Positions 10,231 through 21,322 of a stretch of 64,000 nt of DNA are shown one piece after another (the first letter of the stretch is position 1; every line of letters starts with the position of its first letter). Both the position numbers and the translations under genes were made by a program. The DNA is taken from assembly GCF_910592395.1 (NCBI RefSeq), contig NC_088313.1, positions 10,640,937-10,704,936 on the forward strand, written 5' to 3'. The notes under the pieces were generated by a model. That model was not told the DNA's origin. It did no database searches and saw nothing but the letters and a program-made list of their open reading frames with translations. Origin of the DNA: Lineus longissimus (taxonomy: Eukaryota > Nemertea > Pilidiophora > Heteronemertea > Lineidae).

Positions 10231-10334
10231 CTTGACGCAGAGATATCATATTCACCAGATGGTTGATGATTGCTATATCCCCCGAAGTCCCACTTGCTAG
10301 TGGTCGGATCAAATAAGTGTTTCTTTGTTTTATT
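10231..10334 (-). CDS. SWIM-KDZ gene, internal exon
   Basis: Exon of 104 bases with an excellent acceptor (TTCTCTCCTGATTTCAG) and donor (TCAAG|GTAGGTTT). Phase 0 entry gives NKTKKHLFDPTTSKWDFGGY ... ISAS plus two bases, which the next exon completes. FDPxTxxWxFxGY is typical of the linker after a SWIM-type finger in such proteins, as far as I recall. Confidence 0.65.
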
Positions 10335-10771
10335 CTGAAATCAGGAGAGAAAAAAGAGTGAAATAATGGAACAATGACTATCACATCAAACGCCAATGTT
10401 TAATTACAGTGGGACATTCAACTCTCATGTGAAGGGAATAACTACTCTCTCTGACAACAACACAGGTTTCGATTGCTGCCTCCTTATCTAAATTGAACTG
10501 GACTAGTGTCCCTGATAAAAAGGAAAATGATTTCAAGAAACCAATTGAGATTAAAGGGGCAGTCTCCGCAACAACATGTAGCAGAGTTAGAGTATCATCC
10601 ATTAACCAAATAACCTCTAAATGGCCTCTACAAGCAGCTAAGTAATAAAATCATGACATTCACAACTGTATTTTGCTCGTGTTTATTGAAAATTTATCAC
10701 ATACATGAATGTCATACTAAAAAATCTGCAACGAATGAAGATAAATTTGCTGGGGCTAGGGTATAGCTTAC
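10335..10771 (-). other. intron of the SWIM-KDZ gene
   Basis: Donor CAG|GTAAGCTA at 10772/10771; acceptor at 10335. Nothing recognised inside. Confidence 0.5.
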
Positions 10772-12051
10772 CTGGGAAACAAACTCTACTTGTTCTTCTG
10801 ATGGTGCCAGTAGTAGTGGTTCATCTGTTACAGCTTCATCTTCCTCAGGTGCAGTGGGGATTTCAGCAGGTCTCCATATCTCCCGATTTGCGACCATGGT
10901 TGCCAGATGAGGGCATAACTTGGATGCCTGTTCCGCTGGCACCTGCAGCAACTTCTTGAGAGTTTTGGTGTGTTTACGAACCGCTGCGCACATACCACTA
11001 GAGCAAACTACCATGAACCCACTGGCAGCAATGGATACAAAGGCCAAATCATTGGATGCCCGTACAGAGAACTTAGAAGTGCCTCCACCATCTGTTAGCC
11101 GCACCACTGGATCATTCAGCGAAGATTTTGACTGCTGAAGCTTCAAAGCTAAATGGGAGCTGGCAGGGGCATTGTCGGACAAAATGGAAGGAAGTTGATC
11201 TCTCATTTCCTCTCTCATGAAACGGCAATGCATGCACAGTAACCCATCAGGAAGAGTGTCCTCAGCATCCTGCGAGGCGATAGCCGCAATGACTTTGTAG
11301 GTCTCACAGCTACATGTGCAAAGCCCATCCTCATAGAGTGTCAATTCAACAAAGCTATTTAGCTTCAGCTCCCCGTCAGTTCCATACTCATTCAAAATGA
11401 AACTGTCCCTGTCATCAGTGTGGAGTCTCCACATGAGAGTACCAACCTCCACCAGCTTCATTTTGAAGTTCTGATATGCATTAAGAGTGAGCATGGAACG
11501 ATTGGGGGCACATACAGAGAGCTGATCCCTCAAGTTCTCTGCAGTCACCTTCACAACCCGCTCAGTCCCCCATCTGGTCTTCTTTGGCCTTGGATGGATT
11601 TCTGGGATATCTGCTTCAGCAGCACAAGCCTCCGGAACAGCCTCCTGAGTTTTTGGCTTGGCAAACACGTGGCGGAGTAGTTGTATCTTCCGGTGTACAT
11701 CCATGATTTGTTGGAAGTACACATCGGTTTCGGTGTGAGGCAGGCAGTTGCTCAGGACACGTGCGGTCTTCCTTCATTTCAGTAGGCTTAATGTAGGACA
11801 AGTAGCGCGCAAATCCAATGAAGGGTGATGTGCTCAGTCTTCTGTCAGATGTGGGATATGGCCGGTGATGGTTATTGGACAGGCAGCAGAGCACATCCAT
11901 CTGCTCCTGAACAGTAAGTAGGTGCTGTTCAGCCTTTTCCTCATGGGTGTGGAGAGATGGATAGCTCCAACTGCCTTCCAGGCGAAATTTTGACAGTTCA
12001 TCCTCAAGATGCACCTGTGTGGCAGCATCCATACCACTGACATACACATAC
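10772..12051 (-). CDS. SWIM-KDZ gene, large exon with SWIM-like zinc finger; one frameshift
   Basis: N-terminal half of the gene product. Acceptor CATGTTGCAG precedes 12051; one base completes a Lys codon from exon 15294-15394, then YVYVSGMDAATQ follows. The exon ends EFVSQ| with donor GTAAGCTA in phase 0. The C-terminal part has a SWIM-like pattern, LCTCSCE...about 23 residues...LLCMHC (CxC...CxH), plus an acidic tail (APEEDEAVTDE). A basic PRPKKTRWG segment could be a nuclear signal. The exon is 1280 bases, one too many for its two ends: the frame reading EMKEDRTCPEQLPAS must switch to TETDVYFQQIMD near 11735-11742. A one-base insertion, either a true mutation or an assembly error, explains it. 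SWIM fingers bind DNA or protein; the role here is inferred. Confidence 0.6.
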
Positions 12052-13510
12052 CTGCAACATGAACAGAAAAGAATGATATTCGTGTCATCTATCTATGCAA
12101 ATATATAATTTAAGGTAGATAAAGCAGAATCTGCACGTCCTCCATAATCTCTGATGTCCAGGGCTTTCAAAAGCAGCCGGCGGCCGGCGCAAAAATCCAC
12201 CTACTAGCATCGGTGGCACCGCCTTCTTTTTTTATGGAAATGACCCATCTAAAATGTTTTCTGACCATCAGAATGTCCAAATCTGCTCCTAAATGCCTTA
12301 ATTTTGCACCTGAAGTTAGAACGTTTTCTCATTTCCTGCATATAAGGTATGACTTCTAGCATGTTGCCCCGCGAGGTGCCTACTATTTCGGCATGAACCC
12401 CCGCTACCCCAAAACAATTTGAAAGCCCTGGATGTCAGTGGCCTGCTCCTTTCATTCAAGCACTCAAGGCATTCAGAAGAATGATTAGGCCATTCAACAT
12501 AAATTACTTGCTTGTCATCACTCCACCTGGGAATATTGTCCAGAGTATTTTAAAGGATAGCAAAGCAGCCTATAACGGAGGGGAATGCACATGCTGGACT
12601 ACTCTATATTGTACCAATTCTATTCTATTCTACACATTACCAGAATCTACTTATAGTCTCTTCGGCAACGGCCATGTTCGAGGATAGGAGTGTCATGGAG
12701 TCAATGCCGATGCCTGCTCCTTGGTAATTGTCAATGAGAAGCTCCATATTTTAAGTTGGAGGAGAGTGTGTGATCATCCAGAGCAAGATCAATATATTTA
12801 GTGGACTTCAGAATTTAAATACTTTTGATGGTCCCCAACAAAGCATAATGAACTTTCACCCTTATGCCACTGGCTCCCAATACGCCAATTTGCCTGATTT
12901 TGCGTTTTCTTTCATTAGTTCAAAAGTATTTCTCCTATGACCGTTGTTCTGGTATCAAAATGAAGCTAATAACATTTTTTACGACCAGTCCTTTATTTTG
13001 TGCTTTATGGATTCTTGGTACGCAGCTTGACACACAGGGATCAAAGCTTTCACAAAATGATAGAAATCTGTGATAGCATTAGCAGTGTAATGTTGTCTCT
13101 AAACTGCCAGCAACTGACACAGTTGTGTTCTCTTTCAAATGAATGAGCAAAGCAGAAGACCTCATTGAATTTGTTGTAAGCCACTCTGAAAGCCCAGCCA
13201 CTGGTAGTGGGAGCATGTAGCGTAGGATTCATTTACTTGGACAGCACATCCGACAAAATATTGGTCAGCAGCAAAAGGGTTACATGTTCCAATAAATAAA
13301 GGAGCAGTGTATTTGATGGAGAAAACGGTAAACGAGGGGCCCGCCATTTAAAAAACCCCTGATGTGTTCTTCATCGCCAGCTTAGTGCATATCGCCACAT
13401 CACAGGAGCGCTACTGTCTTGGGGCATGTGACAGTGGTTTCTAAACGGCAGGCCAATCGTTGACAGCTTTCTGCATCCAGTACACTGCTCCTCTAAGAAT
13501 AACAACAATA
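12052..13510 (-). other. intron of the SWIM-KDZ gene, proximal part
   Basis: Intron from the donor GTAAGAATG at 15293 to the acceptor at 12052; phase 2 on both sides. Apart from the TA-flanked element at 13511-15091 no gene or defined repeat is seen. Small open frames on either strand lack splice or motif support. Confidence 0.5.
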
Positions 13511-15091
13511 CCCTCACCGAAAGGCAGTGCACTGAAAATGACTGCATCACACTGCTTTTGACTGAAACCCCCACTGCATATGACTGTCTTAGGCATATCA
13601 TTTTTTCTTAATGTTTTAATACCACTGATTTTGACTGAAAGACCACTGCAAAGCACTGCCACTTGCATATCATTATGAACGACGTATTTCAAAAACACTG
13701 CCTATGACTGAAAGACCACTGATTTCCACTTCTCCAACTCTGATCGAAACCCGTGGCATTTTCAACATGACTGAAAACCACTGCTTCATGACTGGTGAGA
13801 TTAAGACTTGATGGCAGTGTAAAGCAGTGGTAATTGCAGTCAAATTCAGTGTTAAATATCACCCATAATGCAACCTGAGACAGGAAGCTTAGTAAGTTTG
13901 AATTTGATAGTCAAACATTCAAGAAATCATGGTACCTCTTCATATTTCTCGATATTTACCCGAATTTCAATATGAGAAGAGGGGAGTTTTAGTCAGTTTG
14001 AATTGGAACACATAAGGAGCCAAATGAATGCAAAAAGGGTAATCTCGACAGACACTGAAGTTGTATTTTCAGCAAATCAAGAAGGCTGTATAGGCCCTAT
14101 AGGTGTTGTAATGCATGCATACACTGCAAGATATCTGCATGTATCTTCATGCATCTACTGTAGGCCCTATAGGTGTTAATTGTAATGTATGCATACACTG
14201 CAAATTATCTGCATGGGAGCTCAATACACATCAATCAGTAGATCATTATTCTACAGGCTGCCTGCAGTTACTTTATTTGGACGTCAATTTGATCTAGCTT
14301 CAATCCCTGACATCACTGACAGTAGCTATGTGCCATGTGTCGTTTCAATTGTCTAGTAACCCCATCTGACCACTGTCATTATGACAAAGTTTGCAATGAC
14401 GTAGGTCAAGGACGTGAATTTGTCATCTTTTTACTATGTCACGTCATCTTACAATGGCGATGTCCTCTATTTGTGCAGATGACGTCATCACTGCCATATT
14501 GGACGCAAACACACCGTCTAAAATAGGACAGCAAAAGTAACAGTTCACTAGAAGTTTTTGCTTTTTCGAACAATTTCTTTGGTTGTCATCAGCACAGGGG
14601 GGTCACGTCCCCCAAACCTTTCTCGGCATCCGTGCCTGCATGCCATTAAATAAATTATTCATATTAACACTGAAAATGACTGCTCCCTCCAAGAGGTTTT
14701 GGAAATGGCAGTCAAAATCAGTGGTGTTTCAGTGTGGATTCAGTGTGCTGCGAAATATTTAAATTAACACTGAACCCCACTGCCAGCCCTGTGCATGATG
14801 CATAGTGGGGAGTCATTTTCAGTGTCGAAAGCAGTGGAAATCAGTCAGCCTAAATATTTAAATGAGCACTGCTTTTGACTGCCTTACCACTGATTTTGAC
14901 TGTCTTACCACTGCTTATGACTCCCTAACCTCTATTTTTGATTGCTGTATAACTGTATGCTTTGGTATTGCGTGACTGAAAAACACTCCCTATGACTGCT
15001 TTCCACTGATTTCAACACTGCCATAAAAATGTGAGGTAACACTGCAACCTGACTGAATCCTGACTGATATCACACTGCTTTTCGGTGAGGG
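13511..15091. mobile_element. TA-flanked non-autonomous DNA element with CACTG/TTTTGACTG word arrays
   Basis: Ends are inverted: CCCTCACCGAAAGGCAGTG at left, CCCTCACCGAAAAGCAGTG as the complement at right, each flanked by TA (13509-13510 and 15092-15093). The outer 350-400 bp at each end are saturated with about 40 copies of ACTG/CAGT words, often as CCACTGATTTTGACTG or AAAGACCACTG. No transposase is seen inside. Two imperfect copies of a 55-base unit (TAGGCCCTATAGGTGTT...) lie at about 14090-14145 and 14160-14215. TA flanks would suit Tc1/mariner-type mobilisation. Confidence 0.7.
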
Positions 15092-15293
15092 TATTGATTT
15101 AAAGGCAAAATGTTCTTGCTAATCAAATCTTAAAGGATGCCAGAGTATAGTTCATTTACAGCAGCTAAATGACCATCAGCTGGGCTTGGGTTAAGAATTA
15201 AACCAAAGATAAGGAAAGAAACAAAAAGAAAATGAACCAAAGAGAACAACCTGTAGGGCAACACTGCCAACAGAAAAAAATGGACATTCTTAC

Positions 15294-15394
15294 TTATCAA
15301 CCTCTTTCTTAGCACTAGCATTCCTTCTCACAACATGAACAAACAATTTAATGTCAAGTGTCTCACATAAACCAGCAGCTGTCGCCTCAATAAC
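15294..15394 (-). CDS. SWIM-KDZ gene, exon
   Basis: Acceptor ATTTTGTTCAG and donor GATAA|GTAAGAATG. It reads VIEATAAGLCETLDIKLFVH ... KKEVD plus two bases of Lys, completed by the first base of exon 12051. Phase fits on both sides. No named domain. Confidence 0.65.
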
Positions 15395-15899
15395 CTGAAC
15401 AAAATCAAAGTGGATGTGGAAAATCTATACTATAATGCGCATTGTGGCCGCTATTTAGGAGGTAATTTTTGTTTCAAAATTGAGCCTTGGAAATGCGACG
15501 AATTCTTGCAACGTTTTGCTTCTTAGGTGTGGATCATATTGTAAGAGTGTCACTAAGGGTGTCATACGTTAAATATCTTCGTGGTTTTAGAATAAATAAC
15601 AACTTTGCAGAGAGCACGTGGACTCGAGAGCTCCGCTCATTCTCAAAAGCATACACAAACTTCTCGCATATTCTCCCTGACACATCAGTATTAGCTTCCA
15701 GCACGTATGTAGTGCTATACAACCTGGTCCATGGTGCAGGGTATTGGCAGGGGGATTAATTAGCCTATTCTATTTTTAGTTTCGACTTTGCCCGCTCCAT
15801 GGGTATATGCTAGTAAATGAAAATGGCCTAGCAAATCAAGAGGAAAATCAAATCATTATCATGTTGCAATATTTAGAAAAAAACGACTTGACAACTTAC

Positions 15900-15961
15900 A
15901 GCAATATGCTTTTGAATTGCCTTCACCTTCTTTGAATAAACTTCACCAGAGCGATTGCGAC
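15900..15961 (-). CDS. SWIM-KDZ gene, exon
   Basis: 62-base exon: acceptor TTCATCTGCAG, donor ATTGCT|GTAAGTTG. It reads RNRSGEVYSKKVKAIQKHIA. It takes two bases of a Gly codon at its start and ends in phase 0, matching both neighbours. Confidence 0.6.
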
Positions 15962-16560
15962 CTGCAGATGAAATGAAAATCGATTTAATGAAAGAGTGAT
16001 GTGTGAAAACCGAAAATTTGAAATGTCAGCAGCTTCCAGAAGACACGTCAAGGTGAACACATTGTGCTGGTTTATCAACATCAGCATTATCACGGTGGAT
16101 AAACATAGCGCAATCAAAGTTGGGCAACTCATTTATACCTACCTAACCTTTTGTAATCTGATAACAAAAGAATGACACAACCTGATGACCTTTGCCCCTC
16201 ATGAATATGTCACTATTAAACCAGTACCTTTATCCACCATGATTTCGAATTCAGTGAAAATACACAGGGAGTGGGATAACCCCAGTGTAAAATGACAGGT
16301 CATCATTTACTGGTGCTTCTTCAGAAATCATGACACCACCCACACCCACACCCACTGGACAGTGAAACTTTTGCATTCTCCCAGTCACTAAGTCAAGTCA
16401 ATACCCAGATCTAAGTCAATGGCCCAGATCTAAACCCGTTTTCTGTGTCAGAGCTGTAAGTGAAACTGTCAAAAAGTGATTAAAATATGTTTCTAGCTTC
16501 AATGTGCATAGCTATGCACACAGTAAATCATAGCAACAAATACGAAAAGTAGAGATTTAC

Positions 16561-16677
16561 CTTGGACTTGCTTTCCACTTTTTGCACTCCTTATCACCCT
16601 GATACTGGCTGTCCGTTCCTGTGACTTTTCTTTCATATCGCTCAGGTCTGCTTCCGAGTAGACACGATATCCAGGAC
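16561..16677 (-). CDS. SWIM-KDZ gene, most upstream exon found
   Basis: Acceptor CTCTTTTGTAG, donor CCAAG|GTAAATC. It reads PGYRVYSEADLSDMKEKSQE ... SGKQVQ and ends with the first base of a Gly codon that exon 15900-15961 completes. It starts with two leftover bases, so a further upstream exon and the true start codon remain unidentified. Confidence 0.55.
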
Positions 16678-17794
16678 CTACAAAAGAGAGGAATCCATAG
16701 TATATAACTATCAGTACAGCAAGGAGACAGGAGCTTGGAAATCCAGTAGAGCAATCAAATGCTGCATATCAGTGGAGTGAAACATCCAAAAGCGACCACC
16801 CAAGTGACATATGCCGAGGAGGTCGTGTTATTGGGGTGGTCACATTAGTGAGATTGGTGGGGTTGTGGGCCAGGACCAGCTAAGCCATAGTGTTGCTAAC
16901 TGGGATGAATGTTCCATAGTGATAGTCTGCAAGTCATCATTGTTCAATAAGATCTCCTCAAAATTCAGGCCTACTATAATAATTAGCCTCAAATTCATTA
17001 ATTGCATTCACTCTACACAATTGTGCATGTAACCTGTCAAAATTGAGATAATTAACAACTTTTGTGAACGATAGAGATGACCGGTTACAACACCAGCGGC
17101 AATCAAAGATGTTTTATGAGCATTTCCCAAGAAAGCAAACCACGCAAGAAAACAACCAATGGGCAATGTCTTCTTTCGAAAGCTAAACCTCGTATGCTTC
17201 ATACAGTACATCTCTTTTAAACGGGCCCGCACTCACAAGTAGAAAAATATCCGTGACACCGTATAAAATAACATGGAATTTTTTCCTGGTAGATTCAGAG
17301 CAGACGGGAGATCCAAATGTAACTGAGCAGTGTAATACATGTAGACCTACAAAATGTACATTTTTACGTGTACCTTTGCAGGCCTAAATTACACAAACTT
17401 TGACTGGAGCCGAGATGCAACTCCAGTTCAAGATGTTTGGCCTAAAAACCTACATGTAGTATACAAGCACATATCTTCTTTCTCAGATTTGTTTACATGT
17501 ACAGTGGCCTAAATCTTAAGAGTACACAGGTTCTTGGAATGGCTGGACTTGGTAGACCAAAAAATAATGGTCATATTTCATCTCAAACTGGTGATGTTGA
17601 CATTCCTTAACATTTTTGATATATTAGTGTATACACGTAAATGTAGGCCCAATAGGCAATAGGGAAAATAGTGTAGATTGATCTGCATAAACCATAAATA
17701 CCAAGTTTCAGCAAATTGGTGCGCAAAAGAACTGCACTACGACATTGTGTATTTCTATTTAATCGGACCAAGATTGAATCAAACGGCCTACCCT
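16678..17794. other. upstream region or first intron of SWIM-KDZ gene, no gene supported
   Basis: Several open frames below 75 codons lack motifs. TACATGTAG/TACATGTAC words are frequent, as elsewhere in the window. No exon with the phase needed by 16677 was found. Confidence 0.4.
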
Positions 17795-17925
17795 TTTAAA
17801 TAAAGGGAGATTGCATATTTTCACTTTTAACATTTGCCCCCTGGTGGCAAACAGTGAATCAGACCGGAACGAAACTAATGGTCTCGAAGGTGTCGTGAGC
17901 TACCCATCTGGATCAGAGTTTAGAA
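17795..17925 (+). repeat. fragment of family B repeat
   Basis: AGGGAGATTGCATATTTTCA, CACTTTTAACATTTGCCCCC and AATCAGACCGGAACGAAAC are diverged from family B (compare 56350-56430). No ends present, so a relic. Confidence 0.7.
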
Positions 17926-18599
17926 TCAACAAATATAGTTCAAGTGATTATATTTTAGGTCATCTCCTGCTGTTTATGCTGGTGTCAAATATTTTGCTAT
18001 GCTGCAGTGCTTTTGGTTTAGTTTGATGGATTTAACCCTTAGGTCATGGGCTGATTTGGAGAAAATGTGAAGTTTCTTTAAACGACATGCCTGCAGACAA
18101 AACTTTTTAGGGGGAGTTTTACAGGTTGCTGAAATCAGTAATCAATTTTACCAGCACATGTACCAACTTCCTATGGGTCGGGGTCAATGCATAATGTTTC
18201 TATTGACATTTCTAATGATACATGTAACTCCTGTTCAAATTGTCATAATATACTGAAATCAATAGGGATGCCTACTACAAAAATCCATTTTCCTGCCAGT
18301 TATAGATCGGCATAGATCTGGCCATAACATTTTCATTTTATAAAAGCAAGAAGATATAGGTAGGCCTACTTTTTTGTCCTCTGGTTGTCATTTTTGCCCT
18401 AAACTTGCATGGAAAAGGATATTTTTGGAGCTGCTGGGGAATGGGTATTTACGCGTGGTTACCTTCTCCTCCCTTGGTACGCTCTAAAAAGTTAGTACTG
18501 CCGGTGTAGAAGTTTGAAATTTCCTAGACAAAATGTCCGGGAAACAAAGGATTCTATTATGCGTTTTAATCTCTGCACTACTGACAGTCATGGCCTCTT

Positions 18600-19175
18600 T
18601 AGAACCATAATCAGCCTTGTACTGAGCGGCTTGTTCATGCCCTTGTCACGTCAAAACTTGATTACAATAATGGGCTACTATACGGATTGCCTAAAAAATC
18701 CCTTGTTCATCTCCAACTGTTACAGAATCGAGCTGCGAGGCTGGTCAGTAGAAAACGGAAGCGTGAGCATATCACACCCGTGCTAAAAGAACTGCACTGG
18801 CTTCCGATTGAGGCACGGGTTCAGTTCAAGGTGCTACTTCACTGTTTCAAGGTGCTCCACGGACTGGCCCCTGGTTATCTTCATCTACCTCTCGCAGAAA
18901 CTGTTCCTCATACGAGGTCCTCATCTAGTGTCAGGTTGCTAGTAAAACGCACCAGGACCTCGTATGGCGACAGAGCCTTTTCTGCATGTGCCCCCTTCCT
19001 ATGGAACCAGCTCCCCCTGAAATCAAATCAATTCAAAGTACCAATATTTTCTCCTTCAAGCGTCAGCTGATAAGGCATGGCTATTCCGTGGAGCATTTTG
19101 AGGAGTAGCGCCTTGAACACGTTTTTTCACGGTGGTAAGGCGCTCTATATAAATTTTACATTACATTACATTAAA
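18600..19175 (+). mobile_element. 5'-truncated LINE (CR1/L2-like) 3' end
   Basis: From 18621 the frame reads [17 protein letters not shown], then [30 protein letters not shown] and [18 protein letters not shown], stopping at 19068-19070. This is the conserved C-terminus of CR1/L2/Rex-type reverse transcriptase ORFs. The 3' end shows GGCGCTCTATATAA followed by a short TTACA tandem (to about 19173), typical of these LINEs. Everything upstream of the RT C-terminus is missing, so it is a dead copy. The 5' truncation point is not exact. Confidence 0.85.
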
Positions 19176-19991
19176 TAACAGAATACTATAGGGCCGGACA
19201 CTTTTTCCAGAGGGACATTTTCTACTTTTACACCGGGCCTAGAAAGAAAGAGAAGGGATGATATCATGACATCTTGTGTAGAAGGTAAATCGGAGTGTGC
19301 TGAAATCATAGTATAGGCCTATGTATAATGTTGTATCCCAATCATGAAAACTCATGCTATGCTTGCGGTTGCCTCTCCTAGGCCTACTCTTCTGACACCA
19401 CATTCACTGCAATTAAAACTGCTGTGCATCTTAAAGCCAACACATATGCACATATATTTGGATTCAACCTAAGTTAAAACAACTGTAGTAAGATTTTGTG
19501 GTAAATGAAGTACGGTACAGTGGCCTAATTTTTGTTGACCCAAACTCGTACACCGGCAATCTTCAGATATCATGTAACAGTTGGACTGACCTCCAGACCC
19601 GTCAATGCCATAACATTATCACCCTCGAAACAAAACACATGTGCTCTATTATTTTAGTCTTGGCGATGCCGGAAATTTCACCCTTGCAATGGCATTCTGA
19701 CCCCTACAATATCCAGAGCTGGAGCATATGGAAAACCACTGGTGCCGAGGATGAAATAACTCGGCATGGCGCTTTTTCTGTCAATAATGAGTATATCATG
19801 TTTGTTTGTTCAGCTAGGCTATTTTTAGCGAAAGGTCACGCCATTTCGCGCCATTACCTCCATCATGTCCATGCGTAGAGAGCGAGGCAAGATCGACCAA
19901 AATACCAACCACGTTCCCAGGATATTCATCCCATGTCTTTAAACCTTGACCCAATATAGTAGTTCAGCCCTGGGAACGAGGTTATAAAAAA
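19176..19991. other. 5' flank of the host gene starting at 20067
   Basis: No supported gene. An open frame of 126 codons on the plus strand (19498-19878) starts without ATG and shows no motif. A likely promoter/5' UTR lies near the end, where AAAATGGCGG (19989-19998) resembles a YY1-type initiator motif. Confidence 0.35.
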
Positions 19992-20045
19992 ATGGCGGAT
20001 AAACTGTTGAATGGGGATGGGCGAAATGAAATCCGGAAGAAGTGA
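19992..20045 (+). CDS. possible upstream short reading frame (uORF)
   Basis: ATG at 19992 opens 17 codons (MADKLLNGDGRNEIRKK) ending TGA at 20043-20045, 21 bases before the main ATG at 20067. If transcribed, it could dampen translation of the main frame. Transcription start is unknown. Confidence 0.35.
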   Translation: MADKLLNGDGRNEIRKK

Positions 20046-20066
20046 ATATTCAAGTTAGGCCCAGTG

Positions 20067-21001
20067 ATGAGTGGCGAAGCATACATATGTGCCGGCCCAG
20101 CACAGGCAGGTGAGCAGGAGGACGATCGGGAGGTGCAAGAATTGTTTAAGGGAGTCCAGGATCTTAATTTTCGTTCTCGGGATGATGGCGACGGCGGCGA
20201 GACTGTGTCTGATGAGAGTGCTAGTAATGGTGGTGGTGGTGTTGATAAGCGTGTCACGCCTATTCCCCGATGTGCATCGAAATGGGAAGCCCTTGATGCT
20301 GAGCGATTGAAAATATTTTACGTTCAAATCGAGCAATCACCATACTTGTATGGGCCTGATGAAAACGCCTTTTACGAATATGATTACAAACGCCTCCTAC
20401 GAGATATTTTGCATACACCTAACCCGACAAGGTTAACGTTTTCTACGCAGCGCAGATGTAGTACATCGAAGACCATGGCTAACAAAATGGCAGATTCATG
20501 GTGGGATGTTTTTCACAAAGAAGTTGACTTCCTTGATACCGTTCTTGAAAACATTCAGGTCGATGTAAGCCACGAAGAATCCCTCGAGTTGTTGGAATTT
20601 TTTTCAAAAAAATCAAGAAAAGCAGCATTTGTCACAGCGGCAGGGGCAGGCTTAGGCCTAGGCCTACAGCAGACGGAACAGCATAGTACATCATGTAGTA
20701 GCAGCCTTAGCCAAGAATCAACCATTTCCTCCGAGTCTTTGGCCGAGTCTGGTGATGATGATATAAAGGGGGCTTCGGCCTACCCTAGGGCTAGGCAGCC
20801 TAGCCCTGATCCTGGTCTTCAAAGGTCCCGATCCTCCTCCTCCTCAAGCTCGATCACCTCTCGCCTTTGGAATTTGGCCTCGGATATTCGTTTTATGAAG
20901 GAAAACGTCAGATTGACAATCAAAAGCTCAGTAAAAAGTTTTGAGATAACGGCAGGAAATAATTTTTATGCCAGGGAGAAGACATTTCGAGAGATTAATT
21001 T
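20067..21001 (+). CDS. first coding exon of an unrecognised host gene
   Basis: The ATG at 20067 (the preceding in-frame codon is GTG) begins MSGEAYICAGPAQAGEQEDD. The apparent stop TAA at 21003-21005 lies inside a perfect donor, TTT|GTAAGTAC, so this is a partial CDS of about 311 codons that continues into an unseen exon. The protein is acidic and Gly/Asp-rich at first (to about residue 65). It then has a folded-looking block, KWEALDAERLKIFYVQIEQS ... FYEYDYKRLLRDILHTPNPT ... WWDVFHKEVDFLD, then an Ala/Gly stretch, and a Ser-rich disordered region (residues about 215-270) containing a poly-Ser run encoded by TCC/TCA repeats. I do not recognise the family and assign no function. Codon use and splice donor mark it as a real host gene. 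Confidence 0.75.
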
Positions 21002-21286
21002 GTAAGTACAAGTAGCCTAGAGACTAGGGTAGTTAGCTTGCTATCTCAGCCTATTCATCGTTACGATTCCATTTCGAGATCCGAGATCATCATAAAAAGG
21101 CCTACAGCCTACAGGTCAGGAGATGATTCCACCAGGTTTATTGGTCTCGGATGGAACCATGAGTTTAAAATGAAAGACTGAAAGACAAATGATTTGGTAA
21201 ATTCAAGTCTGATGAAGGGATTCGTATACAATTTTGGTTGCCAAGGGGCCACACAGGTGATCTACGGGCATAAGGGTCTTTCTATA
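21002..21286 (+). other. start of intron 1 of the 20067 gene
   Basis: Begins with the GTAAGT donor. No further exon of this gene was found downstream on the plus strand, so the Helentron region may lie in its intron. Confidence 0.5.
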
Positions 21287-21322
21287 ATAACAAGAGGCCC
21301 AAGGGCCTAGCGCTCAGCTGAG
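21287..21322 (+). repeat. family C 5' end (solo)
   Basis: AACAAGAGGCCCAAGGGCCT then AGCGCTCAGCTGAG. It shares its start with copies at 47789, 51170 and (reverse) 61464. Interior sequence after 21322 does not match those copies. Confidence 0.6.

Noticed and set aside
19498-19878. 126-codon plus-strand frame upstream of the 20067 gene
   Set aside because: No ATG at its start, no motif, no splice context.
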